The notes: generated from the letters alone by a model not told the origin. A stretch of DNA of 64,000 bases from Halanaerobacter jeridensis (GCF_016908315.1 NZ_JAFBDQ010000004.1:186001-250000); one strand, 5' to 3'. Counted from the first letter of the stretch, positions 10,229 to 19,628 are shown. Numbers and translations: made by a program.

Positions 10229-10257
10229 TTGACATTCTAAGATTGATAAATTAAAAT
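10229..10257 (+). promoter_or_regulatory. Probable sigma-A promoter for hinT-yqeY
   Basis: TTGACA at 10229-10234 and TAAAAT at 10252-10257 with a 17-base spacer, in the 141-base gap between mtaB and hinT. Further AT-rich -10-like words follow (for example TATAAT near 10298), so the exact start is uncertain. Confidence 0.6.
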
Positions 10258-10352
10258 AAAAATACGTGGGTAATAGGTAATTATTGTTTTGAATTTTATA
10301 ATGAATTAATTAATCTTCACTGCGATATTATATTATAGAAAGGAGGGTAAAT

Positions 10353-10697
10353 ATGGAAAATTGCTTATTTTGTAAAATTATTGATGGTGAGATTGATAGC
10401 GATATAGTCTATGAAGATGAACAAGTAATTGCATTTAAAGATATAAACCCTCAAGCACCAACACATATTCTAATTGTTCCTAAAAAACATATTTCTACTT
10501 TGTTAGATTTGGATGAAGAAGATAATGAATTAATTGGTCATATTTATCAAGTAGCAAATGAATTAGCCCAACGAGAGGGTATTGCAGAAGATGGATTTAG
10601 AGTAGTTAGCAATTGTAAAGAAGCAGGAGGACAGACAGTATTCCATATTCATTATCACTTATTAGGTGGACGTGATTTACAGTGGCCACCTGGTTAA
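10353..10697 (+). CDS. hinT: HIT-family nucleotide hydrolase (HinT-like)
   Basis: A 114-residue histidine-triad protein. It has the N-terminal CLFCKIIDGEI zinc-site motif of the HinT branch and the catalytic triad HIHYHLLGG at about residue 96. Members hydrolyse purine nucleoside phosphoramidates; the physiological substrate in Bacillota is not settled. The ribosome site AAGGAGGG is strong. It lies 15 bases before yqeY. In many relatives rpsU sits between these two genes, but not here. Confidence 0.93.
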   Translation: MENCLFCKIIDGEIDSDIVYEDEQVIAFKDINPQAPTHILIVPKKHISTLLDLDEEDNELIGHIYQVANELAQREGIAEDGFRVVSNCKEAGGQTVFHIHYHLLGGRDLQWPPG

Positions 10698-10712
10698 ATT
10701 AAGGGGGAGACG

Positions 10713-11159
10713 ATGATGTCTTTACAAGAAGATTTATTAAATGATATGAAAGCTGCTATGAAAAATAAAGATAAAGAAAAAGTAGCAGTTATTAGAATGG
10801 CTCGTGCAGCTATTAAAGATGCAGCTATAAATGAGCGAAAAGATTTATCAGATGATGAAGTAATTGAGGTATTATCTAAATTAGTCAAACAGAGTAAAGA
10901 ATCTTTGGAAGGATTTGAAAAAGCTGAACGCCCAGAGCAAGTAGAAGAATTAAAAAGAGAAATTGAAATTTTAGAAGGATATCTACCAGAACAATTAAGT
11001 GATAGTGAATTAGAGGATGTAGTTGATGAAACTATTGCTGAGGTTGGTGCCCAGGATATGAGTGATATGGGTCAAGTAATGGGAGCAATTATGCCTAAAA
11101 TAAAAGGGAAAGCTGATGGTAGTGAAGTTAATCAGTTAGTACGAGAAAAGTTACAATAA
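10713..11159 (+). CDS. yqeY: YqeY, GatB/YqeY domain protein
   Basis: A 148-residue protein consisting of the helical YqeY domain, which is shared with the C-terminal tail of GatB, the tRNA-dependent amidotransferase subunit. The sequence LQEDLLNDMKAAMKNKDKEK at the N-terminus is typical. Its role is not established; tRNA binding is suggested by the GatB relation. Start at 10713, with ATG at 10716 as an alternative, after AAGGGGGAG. A strong terminator follows, closing the unit. Confidence 0.92.
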   Translation: MMSLQEDLLNDMKAAMKNKDKEKVAVIRMARAAIKDAAINERKDLSDDEVIEVLSKLVKQSKESLEGFEKAERPEQVEELKREIEILEGYLPEQLSDSELEDVVDETIAEVGAQDMSDMGQVMGAIMPKIKGKADGSEVNQLVREKLQ

Positions 11160-11176
11160 TATAAACTATATTTGGC

Positions 11177-11216
11177 AGCTTGGCGTTAAATAACGTCAAG
11201 CTTTTTATTTTTTTGT
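11177..11216 (+). terminator. Intrinsic terminator after yqeY
   Basis: AGCTTGGCGTT (11177-11187) pairs with AACGTCAAGCT (11192-11202) with one G-U pair and a 4-base loop, followed by TTTTATTTTTTT. Confidence 0.93.
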
Positions 11217-11250
11217 AATAATATCTATATAAATTGGCACTTTCAGTGAA

Positions 11251-11422
11251 ACTTTATAGCTAGAAGTAAGTAGCTAGGAGCTAGTAGTTAAAAACATAAA
11301 ATCAAATTCAAAACCTAAAACATTAACCTAGTATTCAATAATTCAAAGCTATGAACTGTTTTTTGGTTTTGAATTTACTACTAGCTACTAGCTTTTATCT
11401 ACTAGCTAGTGCCACTTTATAG
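11251..11422 (+). repeat. Palindromic repeat element (MITE-like), no coding capacity
   Basis: This is most of a 324-base gene-free stretch between yqeY and yqfC. Two arms rich in AGCTAG (about 11259-11290 and 11378-11412) are imperfect inverted repeats; further in, CAAATTCAAAACC (left) and GGTTTTGAATTT (right) also pair, so the whole folds into one long hairpin. The 9-base word ACTTTATAG stands directly outside both ends (11251-11259 and 11414-11422) in the same orientation, as a target-site duplication would. No ORF of useful length is inside. Whether it recurs in the genome cannot be seen here. Confidence 0.6.
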
Positions 11423-11483
11423 TGATTAAATGTAATTTATGATAAATGAAATACATATTATTTAAAGAGTTAGGAGGGGTTTT

Positions 11484-11759
11484 ATGGAGCAGGATGAGAT
11501 TAAAACTAAGCTTGTTAAAATATTTGATTTGCCCCAAGATGTAGTCTTTAATTTACCAGTTATATGTTTAACTGGTTCTTTAAGTTTGGTATTAGAAAAT
11601 CATCAAGGAATTCATAAATATACAACAGAAGTTATTAAAATTAAAGTAAAGAATGGATATATAGTAATTCAGGGTTTGAATCTTAAGCTTGATTATCTCT
11701 CCGAAAAAAAGATTGCAGTCATTGGGCAGGTCAAACAATTGAATTTTGATTGTGATTGA
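11484..11759 (+). CDS. yqfC: YqfC-like sporulation protein
   Basis: A 91-residue protein recognised by its size, its position directly before yqfD, and the sequence around VICLTGSLSLVLENHQGIH. YqfC in Bacillus subtilis belongs to the mother-cell sporulation programme; its biochemical function is unknown. The start follows AGGAGGGG. A CATATTAT word at 11454-11461 resembles a sigma-E -10 element, with no convincing -35. The stop overlaps the ribosome site of yqfD, so the two are translationally linked. Confidence 0.85.
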   Translation: MEQDEIKTKLVKIFDLPQDVVFNLPVICLTGSLSLVLENHQGIHKYTTEVIKIKVKNGYIVIQGLNLKLDYLSEKKIAVIGQVKQLNFDCD

Positions 11760-11776
11760 GGAGGATATTGGATATT

Positions 11777-12982
11777 ATGCTAAAACAAATAGATTATTGG
11801 CTGAAGGGATATATTAGAGTTAAAATTACTGGTAGAAGTTTAGAAAGATTAATTAATTTATTAATTGAAGAAAAAATTGAACTGTGGGATGTAATGCGAA
11901 TAGAGGGGCAACTTTATACAAATATTAAATTAGAAGATATAGAGCCACTTAAAGATTATTTACAGCGCATTAATTGTCAATATGAAGTAATTAGTTATCA
12001 TGGTTTACCTAATTTAGTTAAGCGAAGTTTAAATCGCAAATTTATAATAATAGGAATTATAACTTTTATTTCTTTAATTTATGTACTATCTTCATTTATA
12101 TTTTTTATTGAGATTAAGGGTACTGAAAAAGTAGAAAATAAAGTTTTAAAAGAACAATTAGCAGAGTTAAAAGTGCGACCGGGAGTTTTAAAATCAAGTA
12201 TTCCTTTAGAAAATTTAGAAGAAATAATCATTCAAAAAAATCGTCATATAGCTTGGGCTCATCTATATTTTCAAGGAACAAAATTAGTCTTAGAAGTAGT
12301 TGAAAAAAAGATCATAGAGACTAAAGTAAAGCCTAGTGATTTGATAGCTGAAGATTCAGGAGTAATAACAGAATTGATTGTTTTTCGGGGAACTGCAAAG
12401 GTAGAAGAAGGAGAAACAGTTAAACAGGGGCAAATTTTAATTAGTCAAGAAGTAAAAACAGTTACTAATAGACCAAAAGAAGAGCAAAGAGAAGATATTA
12501 TAGAAGGAATAAAAAAAGTAAAAGCAGCTGGAATTGTGAAGGCTAAAGTGTGGTATGAAGGTTATGGAGAAGCTGCTTTAGTTAAAACTTTTACTCAACC
12601 GACTTCAGATATTCAAAAAAGTATTATTTTAAAGTATGAAAATAGAGAAATAATTTTAAGTGGACCTAAAAAGCCGCCTTATAATCACTTTTTTATCAAA
12701 GAAAATATAAAAAGATTAGCTCAATGGAGGAATATTAGTTTCCCTCTAGAAATAATTACAAAGAAATATATAAAATTAAGGAAAATTAGAGTAAAAAGAA
12801 CTATAGGTCAAGTTAAAAAGCTTGCTAAAGAAAAAGCTGTTGAAAGTATCTTGCAGCAACTAGCAAAAGAAGTTATAATAATGAATAGTGACTTAAAATT
12901 AATTGAATTTAAAGAAGATAATTTACTGCGCGTAAAAGCAGTAGTAGAAGTGGAAAAAGATATTGCAATTAGGAGGGAATAA
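11777..12982 (+). CDS. yqfD: YqfD-like sporulation membrane protein
   Basis: A 401-residue protein with one strong membrane segment at about 88-111 (FIIIGIITFISLIYVLSSFIFF) after an N-terminal cytoplasmic domain, and a long basic C-terminal part. This architecture and the yqfC-yqfD-phoH order identify it as YqfD, a conserved protein of endospore formers related to the stage IV group. Its exact function is unknown. The start is placed at ATG 11777, 12 bases after GAGGAGG; an in-frame TTG at 11768 is only 3 bases away from that site and less likely. Confidence 0.88.
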   Translation: MLKQIDYWLKGYIRVKITGRSLERLINLLIEEKIELWDVMRIEGQLYTNIKLEDIEPLKDYLQRINCQYEVISYHGLPNLVKRSLNRKFIIIGIITFISLIYVLSSFIFFIEIKGTEKVENKVLKEQLAELKVRPGVLKSSIPLENLEEIIIQKNRHIAWAHLYFQGTKLVLEVVEKKIIETKVKPSDLIAEDSGVITELIVFRGTAKVEEGETVKQGQILISQEVKTVTNRPKEEQREDIIEGIKKVKAAGIVKAKVWYEGYGEAALVKTFTQPTSDIQKSIILKYENREIILSGPKKPPYNHFFIKENIKRLAQWRNISFPLEIITKKYIKLRKIRVKRTIGQVKKLAKEKAVESILQQLAKEVIIMNSDLKLIEFKEDNLLRVKAVVEVEKDIAIRRE

Positions 12983-12986
12983 ATAG

Positions 12987-13934
12987 TTGGTTGAGCAAAC
13001 AGAAGAAATTAATTTAAATAATCAAGCAGCACGTAATATTTTTGGAAAACAAGATCAACATTTGACTACAATTGAAAATGAGTTTGATGTTGAATTAGTA
13101 GCTAGAGGTAATATAGTTAAGGTTACTGGGGAAAAGAAAAATGTAGAGACAGTAATTGATTTATTCAATGATTTAAATGAAGCATTTAATAAGCAAGGTA
13201 GATTAACAAAAAAAGAAATTGATTATGCAATTGAATTAGCAGAAAAGGAGTCAATTTCTATTAATGATCTATACTCTGATGTAGTACAGGTTACAAATTC
13301 AGGTAAAAAGATTAGACCGAAGACAATTGGACAGAAAATATATCTTGATGCTTTGCGTGAGAATGATATTGTCTTTTGTATTGGCCCAGCAGGAACAGGT
13401 AAAACCTATTTGGCTGTAGTAATGGCAGTTAATGCTTTGATGAGCAATCAGGTTAAAAGAATTATCTTAACGCGTCCAGCAATTGAGGCTGGAGAAAATC
13501 TAGGTTTTCTGCCAGGGGACTTGCAAGAAAAGGTAGACCCTTATTTGCGTCCTTTATATGATTCATTATATGATGTATTAGGGAATAAAAAAGTAGATGA
13601 GTTGTTAGAAAAAGAGATTATAGAAATTGCTCCCTTAGCTTATATGCGAGGGCGTACTTTAAAAAATTCTTTTGTTATTCTAGATGAAGCTCAAAATACG
13701 ACTAAAGAGCAGATGAAAATGTTCTTAACGAGATTAGGTCCTAATTCAGAAGCAGTAATCACTGGAGATATTACTCAGGTTGATTTGCCGCACCGTGGTC
13801 ATTCAGGTTTGGCTCAAGCTGAAGATATCTTAAAGCATATAGATGGGATTAATTTTACTTATTTAACTAATCGAGATGTGGTCAGACATAAGTTAGTAAA
13901 AGAAATCATTGATGCTTATGAACAAGAACAATAG
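12987..13934 (+). CDS. phoH: PhoH-like ATPase
   Basis: A 315-residue cytoplasmic P-loop ATPase with Walker A GPAGTGKTYLA at about 132 and Walker B FVILDEAQN at about 228. An N-terminal KH-like region precedes it. The family is often neighbour to YbeY and is suspected to act in RNA metabolism; the substrate is not firmly known. It uses a TTG start (12987), chosen because AGGAGGG ends 9 bases upstream and no ATG is near. It follows yqfD by 4 bases. Confidence 0.93.
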   Translation: MVEQTEEINLNNQAARNIFGKQDQHLTTIENEFDVELVARGNIVKVTGEKKNVETVIDLFNDLNEAFNKQGRLTKKEIDYAIELAEKESISINDLYSDVVQVTNSGKKIRPKTIGQKIYLDALRENDIVFCIGPAGTGKTYLAVVMAVNALMSNQVKRIILTRPAIEAGENLGFLPGDLQEKVDPYLRPLYDSLYDVLGNKKVDELLEKEIIEIAPLAYMRGRTLKNSFVILDEAQNTTKEQMKMFLTRLGPNSEAVITGDITQVDLPHRGHSGLAQAEDILKHIDGINFTYLTNRDVVRHKLVKEIIDAYEQEQ

Positions 13935-13987
13935 ATTAATCTATTGTATATGGTTATGATCATATCTATAATTTAGGAGTGAAAGTT

Positions 13988-16123
13988 ATGGGGTTATGGG
14001 ATCAATTGCAAGAAAAATTAGAGTTTGATAAAATAAATTTTTATAAGAATAAGAAATTTCAACAAATCACATGGTTGATAGTCGTGCTGTCTATTTTAGC
14101 TGGGATTGTAACTATTGATTTGTTGCCTAGTAGATTACAGGTAGGACAAGTTAGTGAAAAGGATATTAAAGCTCCAAGAACAGTTACTTATGTAGACCAA
14201 GAAGAAAAGGTTAAAGCTGAAGCTAGAGCAGTGGAGAAAGTTAAAAAACAATATCAAAAGCAAGATAATGTAGAACAGAAAGTACTGGCTAAAAGTAATA
14301 AGTTTTTTAGTTCAGTTATTAGCTTACAACAGGAGCAGGGGACGACAAATGAAAAAGTAAAGAAGTTAGCTCAAACTAGTGAATTAAAGTTGAGTTCTGA
14401 AGAGTATCTTTACTTATTAAAAAAATCTCCCCAAGAGTTAAATGATCTTAAAATAGATGTTAATCAACTTTTAACTCAACAGCTGGAAACAGGAGTTAAA
14501 AGTGATGAATTAGAAACTGCAAAAAATAATTTGAAACAAAAAAGTCAAGAATTAGGAGAAGCTAAAATCTATAAGTCAATTGTTAGCTCTTTGACAAAAC
14601 AATTAATTATGCCTAATCAGATTTATGATCAACAATTAACACAACAGAAGAAATCAGAGGCTCGTGAAAATATAGATTTAGGAAAAGTTACTAAAACTAT
14701 TCATAAGGGAGAAGTTATCATCCGTCATGGCAAAGTGGTAACTTCAGATGATATAGAAAAACTAGAAGCATTAGGTTTAAGAAGTGCTAAGAATAATTAT
14801 TTGAATATTATTGGCTATATTATTGTGGTTTTGATTCTTTCATTATTAGTGGTTATTTATATGCAGCAGTATCAACCACAATTAATTGAAAATAACGGAG
14901 TGATATCTCTATTAGGATTATTGCCAATCATTATTTTGCTATTAGCAAATATAGCAAAATATTTGCCGCTTGATCACCCTGGTTATGTAGTTCCAGTGGC
15001 AGCTTGTTCAATTATTATTGCTATTTTACTAGATACAAATTTAGCAGTTATATTCACTGTAATTTTATCATTTTTAGTGGGGTTGATTACTAATGGTGGT
15101 ATTGCTGATATAGCAGTAATTATAGTTAGTGGTATTACTGGAATTTATAGTGTATCAGAATTAAGCCAAAGAACGGATTTAGTGAGAGCTGGTTTTATAG
15201 TAGGAGGGGTTAGTTCTTTAACTATCTTTGGTTTTCTGTTAATTGAAAACTCTTTAGACCTAATGTTGCTACTTAAAATGGTTCCTTTGGGTTTATTAAA
15301 TGGTATTATTGTGGCAATTGTGACTAATGGATTTTTACCGTATGTAGAAAACGTTTTTGGGATTACTTCTCCAGTTAAATTATTGGAGTTGTCTAACCCT
15401 AATCATCCGTTATTAAAAAAATTATTAGTAGAAGCTCCAGGAACTTACCATCATAGTGTTATAGTTGGTAATTTAGCTGAAGCTGCTGCAGATAAAATTG
15501 GGGCTGATTCATTGTTAGTCAGAGTTGGTGCTTATTATCATGATATTGGTAAAATAAAAAGAGCTTACTTTTTTACTGAAAATCAAATTGGTTCTGAAAA
15601 CCCTCATGATAAATTATCACCTAATTTAAGTACTTTAATTATTACTTCACATGTTAAAGATGGAGTTGAATTAGCTCAAGAATATAAATTACCTTCTGAT
15701 GTGATTGATATTATCAAGCAACATCACGGGACTAGTTTAGTATCTTTTTTCTATCAAGAAGCAATGCATGATGAAAAATATAAACAAGTAGATAAAGATG
15801 AATTTAGATATGATGGTCCTAAACCGCAAAATAAAGAAGCAGCCTTGATTATGCTCTCTGATATGGTAGAAGCAGCAGTTAGAGCTAATCCTACTGCTCA
15901 GAGCAATCCAGGTCGTTTAGAAAAGTTAGTGCGAGATTTAATTAAGCAGAAATTGGACTCTGGTCAATTAAATGAAAGTGATTTAACTTTAAAAGATTTA
16001 GATAAGATTGCTAAATCATTTGTTAATATTCTAAAAGGGATTTTTCATAATCGGATTGAATATCCTGATAATCTTGCTAAACAGTTTGATGAAGGAGGTC
16101 AAAGTAATGGAAATTCTAATTAA
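13988..16123 (+). CDS. pgpH: PgpH, 7TM-HD c-di-AMP phosphodiesterase
   Basis: A 711-residue membrane protein (YqfF family). After an N-terminal membrane helix (about 17-35) comes a large extracytoplasmic domain to about 265, then about seven membrane helices to about 465, then a cytoplasmic HD domain with APGTYHHSV and YHDIGK at about 515-520, the metal-binding HD pair. The family hydrolyses cyclic di-AMP. The ATG at 13988 is 8 bases after AGGAG; the in-frame GTG at 13979 lies inside that site. Its last 17 bases overlap ybeY. Confidence 0.94.
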   Translation: MGLWDQLQEKLEFDKINFYKNKKFQQITWLIVVLSILAGIVTIDLLPSRLQVGQVSEKDIKAPRTVTYVDQEEKVKAEARAVEKVKKQYQKQDNVEQKVLAKSNKFFSSVISLQQEQGTTNEKVKKLAQTSELKLSSEEYLYLLKKSPQELNDLKIDVNQLLTQQLETGVKSDELETAKNNLKQKSQELGEAKIYKSIVSSLTKQLIMPNQIYDQQLTQQKKSEARENIDLGKVTKTIHKGEVIIRHGKVVTSDDIEKLEALGLRSAKNNYLNIIGYIIVVLILSLLVVIYMQQYQPQLIENNGVISLLGLLPIIILLLANIAKYLPLDHPGYVVPVAACSIIIAILLDTNLAVIFTVILSFLVGLITNGGIADIAVIIVSGITGIYSVSELSQRTDLVRAGFIVGGVSSLTIFGFLLIENSLDLMLLLKMVPLGLLNGIIVAIVTNGFLPYVENVFGITSPVKLLELSNPNHPLLKKLLVEAPGTYHHSVIVGNLAEAAADKIGADSLLVRVGAYYHDIGKIKRAYFFTENQIGSENPHDKLSPNLSTLIITSHVKDGVELAQEYKLPSDVIDIIKQHHGTSLVSFFYQEAMHDEKYKQVDKDEFRYDGPKPQNKEAALIMLSDMVEAAVRANPTAQSNPGRLEKLVRDLIKQKLDSGQLNESDLTLKDLDKIAKSFVNILKGIFHNRIEYPDNLAKQFDEGGQSNGNSN

Positions 16124-16535
16124 TAATTTGCAGGGGGATTCTGAAATAGACTCAGAAGTTAGTGATTTAATTACAAAAGTAAGTAAAAGAGTACTAGAAG
16201 TAGAAAAAGTAGATAAAGAGGTTAGTATTGCTTTAGTAGATAATCAGTATATTAAGGAATTAAATGATAAATATCGTAGTAAAAATGAAGCAACTGATGT
16301 GTTGTCTTTTCCACAAGAAGATGAAAATCTGTTAGGTGATATAATCATTTCTATTCCCCGAGCTAAGGAACAAGCACAAGAGTATAACCATTCATTAGCT
16401 CGAGAAATTGGATTTTTAACAGTTCATGGGATGCTTCATTTAACTGGTTATGATCATCATGAACCGCAAAAAAAAGAAAAAATGAGAGCTAAAGAAGAAG
16501 AAATTTTAGCTCATTTTGATTTAAGTAGAGATTAA
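16107..16535 (+). CDS. ybeY: YbeY, endoribonuclease/rRNA maturation factor
   Basis: A 142-residue zinc-dependent enzyme needed for 16S rRNA 3' end maturation and ribosome quality control. The metal motif HGMLHLTGYDHH lies at about 106-117. The start at 16107 follows AAGGAGG by 8 bases and overlaps the end of pgpH by 17 bases. It sits in the standard phoH-pgpH-ybeY-dgkA order. Confidence 0.96.
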   Translation: MEILINNLQGDSEIDSEVSDLITKVSKRVLEVEKVDKEVSIALVDNQYIKELNDKYRSKNEATDVLSFPQEDENLLGDIIISIPRAKEQAQEYNHSLAREIGFLTVHGMLHLTGYDHHEPQKKEKMRAKEEEILAHFDLSRD

Positions 16536-17236
16536 TGAAAATATTAAAGAAATTAACTGATAGTTTTAATAATGCAATTGTAGGAGTGGCTAAGGCTTTT
16601 GTACTAGAAAGAAATTTGAAAATTCACTTTGTAGTTGCTATTATTGTTATGGTTTCAAGCTTATTATTGAATATTAATGAAATGGAATTATTAATTTTGT
16701 TATTGACTGCTAGTGGAGTGATTGTAGCTGAAATTTTCAATACTGCAATTGAAAAAGTCTGTGATTTGATTACAGAAGATTATCATCAGCAGATAAAACT
16801 AATTAAAGATATTTCTGCTGGTGCTGTATTAATTACTGCTACAAGTGCAATTGTAGTAGGTTATGTTATATTTTCTCGTAAATTAGATTTAACGTTGAAT
16901 TTATTATTTAAGCTGAGAAATAATGTAATGCATATTACTTTTCTTTCCTTATCAATTGTAGTTGTGATAGTAACTGTTTTTAAGTTATACTTTAAAAGAG
17001 GTACGCCTCTACATGGGGGGATGCCTAGTGGACATACAGCAACAGCATTTTGTTTATTAACTATTATTGCAGCAATTACTGAAGACGTCTTGGTTCTTGG
17101 TCTAAGTCTAGTCTTAACTACATTAGTAGCGCAAAGTAGAGTTGAGAGTGGAGTCCATAAACTTAAAGAAGTATTTTGGGGGGCAGTAGTGGGATTAGCA
17201 ATTGGGATAATCGTACTACAACTATTATATTTATGA
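16535..17236 (+). CDS. dgkA: Diacylglycerol/undecaprenol kinase fused to PAP2 phosphatase
   Basis: A 233-residue membrane protein with two parts. Residues 1 to about 115 are a DgkA-type lipid kinase with three membrane helices and the signature EIFNTAIEKVCD at about 65-77. Residues from about 130 form a PAP2-type phosphatase half with HGGMPSGHTATAF at about 158-170 and a second motif SRVESGVHK near 205. In Bacillota this kinase acts on undecaprenol, and PAP2 enzymes dephosphorylate undecaprenyl pyrophosphate, so the fusion probably serves lipid-carrier recycling. Its ATG overlaps the TAA of ybeY by one base. Confidence 0.9.
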   Translation: MKILKKLTDSFNNAIVGVAKAFVLERNLKIHFVVAIIVMVSSLLLNINEMELLILLLTASGVIVAEIFNTAIEKVCDLITEDYHQQIKLIKDISAGAVLITATSAIVVGYVIFSRKLDLTLNLLFKLRNNVMHITFLSLSIVVVIVTVFKLYFKRGTPLHGGMPSGHTATAFCLLTIIAAITEDVLVLGLSLVLTTLVAQSRVESGVHKLKEVFWGAVVGLAIGIIVLQLLYL

Positions 17237-17263
17237 TTGGCAAATTTAAGGAGGAATTGTTGT

Positions 17264-18547
17264 ATGGGAATACAGAACTGGTATGAACCAGTAAGTTTTA
17301 TAATTTTATTAGCTTTATCTGGATTCTTTTCTGGGTCAGAGACAGCTTTGATGTCGGTTAATAAAGTTGAAATTAGACATTTGGCTCAAGAGGGAAATAA
17401 AGAAGCACAAATTGTAGATAGACTATTAGGTAAGCCCGATAACTTATTAACAACTATTTTAGTAGGAAATAATTTAGTTAATGTTGGAGCTTCTGCCATT
17501 GCTACTAAGGTAGCTACTAATATTTTTCATAATTTTGGAGTTGGAATTTCTACGGGAGTTGTTACCTTGTTATTATTAATTTTTGGTGAAATTACTCCTA
17601 AATCTTTAGCAACGCGAAAGGCTAAGCAATTTTCAATGACTGTTGCACGTCCCATTGAAATTTGTTATTATTTATTTTATCCACTAGTTAAGGGGCTTAG
17701 TTTTTTAGTGCAAGTAGTAAATAAAGATGGTAATACGCCAGGTACTAAACCGTTTATCAGTGAAGACAAAATTAGAAGATTTTTGGCTGTAGGAGTGCGT
17801 GAAGGAGTAATTGAAACAGATGAAAGACAGATGATTAATAGTATTTTTGAGTTTGATGATATTACAGTTAAAGAAATAATGGTGCCGCGAATTGATATGA
17901 TTTGTGTAGATGTAAATGATTCAATTGAAAAGTTACGTGATATAGTTGTTCGCATGGGTCTATCTAGAATTCCTGTTTATAATGGTAGAATTGATAATAT
18001 TGTAGGGATTGTGTATGCTAAAGATTTACTACCACTACTAAAAGGTGATAAACCTGAGATTACTATTCAAAAAATTATGCGTCCAGCTTATTATGTACCA
18101 GAAAGTAAAAAAATTGATAATTTATTTAGTGAATTAAAAAAAGAAAAAATACATATGGCTATTGTTTTAGATGAATATGGAGGTACTGCAGGATTAGTAA
18201 CTATTGAAGATTTATTAGAAGAAATTGTAGGGGATATTCAAGATGAATATGATGAAGAAGAGAACTTAATTCAACAGCCTGATAGTAATCGAATTATTGT
18301 AGATGGGCGAGTAGATATTGATGAAATTAATGATCATTTAGATATTTCTTTACCGGAAGAAGATTATGAAACTATTAGTGGGTTTGTATTAAGTATGTTA
18401 GGTTATGTTCCTGATGAAGGAGAGAAAATTGAATTTGAAGATTTAGAGATTACTGTTACTAAAATTAGTCAGCGTAGAATTTCTAAAGTGAAAATTGAAA
18501 AGAAGTCTAATGAAGATTTTGCGGAGTTAGAACAGGAGGAAGAATAA
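17264..18547 (+). CDS. CNNM/CorC-HlyC family membrane protein
   Basis: A 427-residue protein with an N-terminal DUF21/CNNM domain of about four membrane segments (starting [14 protein letters not shown]), a pair of CBS domains at about 205-335 ([15 protein letters not shown]) and a C-terminal CorC/HlyC transporter-associated domain. Relatives such as YhdP/MpfA export Mg2+, and a separate Mg2+ importer (mgtE) lies 3 kb downstream. The older name hemolysin is not supported by function. The ATG at 17264 follows AAGGAGG by 9 bases; an upstream TTG at 17237 would place that site inside the gene. Confidence 0.92.
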   Translation: MGIQNWYEPVSFIILLALSGFFSGSETALMSVNKVEIRHLAQEGNKEAQIVDRLLGKPDNLLTTILVGNNLVNVGASAIATKVATNIFHNFGVGISTGVVTLLLLIFGEITPKSLATRKAKQFSMTVARPIEICYYLFYPLVKGLSFLVQVVNKDGNTPGTKPFISEDKIRRFLAVGVREGVIETDERQMINSIFEFDDITVKEIMVPRIDMICVDVNDSIEKLRDIVVRMGLSRIPVYNGRIDNIVGIVYAKDLLPLLKGDKPEITIQKIMRPAYYVPESKKIDNLFSELKKEKIHMAIVLDEYGGTAGLVTIEDLLEEIVGDIQDEYDEEENLIQQPDSNRIIVDGRVDIDEINDHLDISLPEEDYETISGFVLSMLGYVPDEGEKIEFEDLEITVTKISQRRISKVKIEKKSNEDFAELEQEEE

Positions 18548-19177
18548 ATGCTAAAGGAAATACGTAATTATTTTATTACAGGTTTAGTAGCATTAATTCC
18601 TCTCTGGGCGACTGTATCGATAATTATGGCCGTAGTTAATTTAGTGGAAAAAAGATTTGGCCCAGTAGTTGAATTAGCTATTGGTCAGCAAACTCATGGC
18701 TTGTTGAGTTTAGGCTTAACCTTTATTATAATTTTAGGAGTAGGGGCCATAGCTCGTAATGTAATTGGTAAAAAATTAATTGATATGGGAGAGAAGTTTT
18801 TAAACAAAATTCCTATCGTCAGAAAGATTTATTTTACTGTACAACAATTAGTTAGTGGGTTATTTCTGCGTAATAAAACTGCTTTTGAAGATGTTGTGCT
18901 AATTGAATTTCCTAAAGAAGAGGTTTATCAAATTGGTTTTTTAACTAATGATAATACAGGAGAGATTAGCGATAAGACTGAACAAAAGTTAGTTAATGTT
19001 TTTGTACCTACTACTCCAAATCCCACTTCAGGACGTTTAGCATTAGTACCACAAGATGAAATTATTGATTTAGATATGACAGTAGAAGAAGGACTGAAAT
19101 ATGTTGTTTCTGCTGGAACTGTAATCCCAGAATTTAGAGGTGAAAATAATGGAAATCAAGATCAAACGATTAACTAA
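18548..19177 (+). CDS. DUF502 family membrane protein
   Basis: A 209-residue protein with two membrane helices (about 7-30 and 52-72) and a soluble C-terminal part, matching the DUF502 family by YFITGLVALIPLWATV and NPTSGRLALVP. The function is unknown. It begins directly after the CNNM gene stop and its end overlaps the next gene by 29 bases, so all three are translated from one message. Confidence 0.85.
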   Translation: MLKEIRNYFITGLVALIPLWATVSIIMAVVNLVEKRFGPVVELAIGQQTHGLLSLGLTFIIILGVGAIARNVIGKKLIDMGEKFLNKIPIVRKIYFTVQQLVSGLFLRNKTAFEDVVLIEFPKEEVYQIGFLTNDNTGEISDKTEQKLVNVFVPTTPNPTSGRLALVPQDEIIDLDMTVEEGLKYVVSAGTVIPEFRGENNGNQDQTIN

Positions 19178-19601
19178 TAATTTTCAAAAAATAATTGAGG
19201 AAATAATAGCAATTGAAAAAGAAGCCTTTGGTGAAGGTGGATTAAATCATTGGGGGGTTCCTCCTTTTATTTATCATGGGGCAGTATATGTAGCTATGGT
19301 TGATAAAGAAGTAGTAGGAGTTATAGAATATATGAGAGATTTTGATGATAAAGATAAAACATATTTATATGGCTTAGCCGTAGCTAAAGACTATCGGGAA
19401 CAGGGAATAGGAAATAAATTATTAGAATACTCATTAAATGAGTTAAAAGAGCGCAAAATAAATACAGTGGAATTAACAGTTGAACCTGATAACGAGGCTG
19501 CTCTTAATTTATACCGGCAGTTTGATTTTGAAAAGATAGCTTATCGTAAAGCAGAATATGGTCCAGGAGAAGATAGAGTGATTATGAAATTAAGTTTATA
19601 A
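19149..19601 (+). CDS. GNAT family N-acetyltransferase
   Basis: A 150-residue acetyltransferase with the acetyl-CoA pyrophosphate loop VAKDYREQGIGNKLLEYS at about 80-97 and the C-terminal VEPDNEAALNLYRQFDFE typical of RimI-like proteins. The substrate cannot be told; a protein N-terminus or small amine is possible. The ATG at 19149 is 7 bases after AGAGGTG; the GTG at 19140 lies inside that site. It overlaps the DUF502 gene and precedes era. Confidence 0.88.
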   Translation: MEIKIKRLTNNFQKIIEEIIAIEKEAFGEGGLNHWGVPPFIYHGAVYVAMVDKEVVGVIEYMRDFDDKDKTYLYGLAVAKDYREQGIGNKLLEYSLNELKERKINTVELTVEPDNEAALNLYRQFDFEKIAYRKAEYGPGEDRVIMKLSL

Positions 19602-19628
19602 TAGTCTATAAGGGAGGGTTTATAGTAG

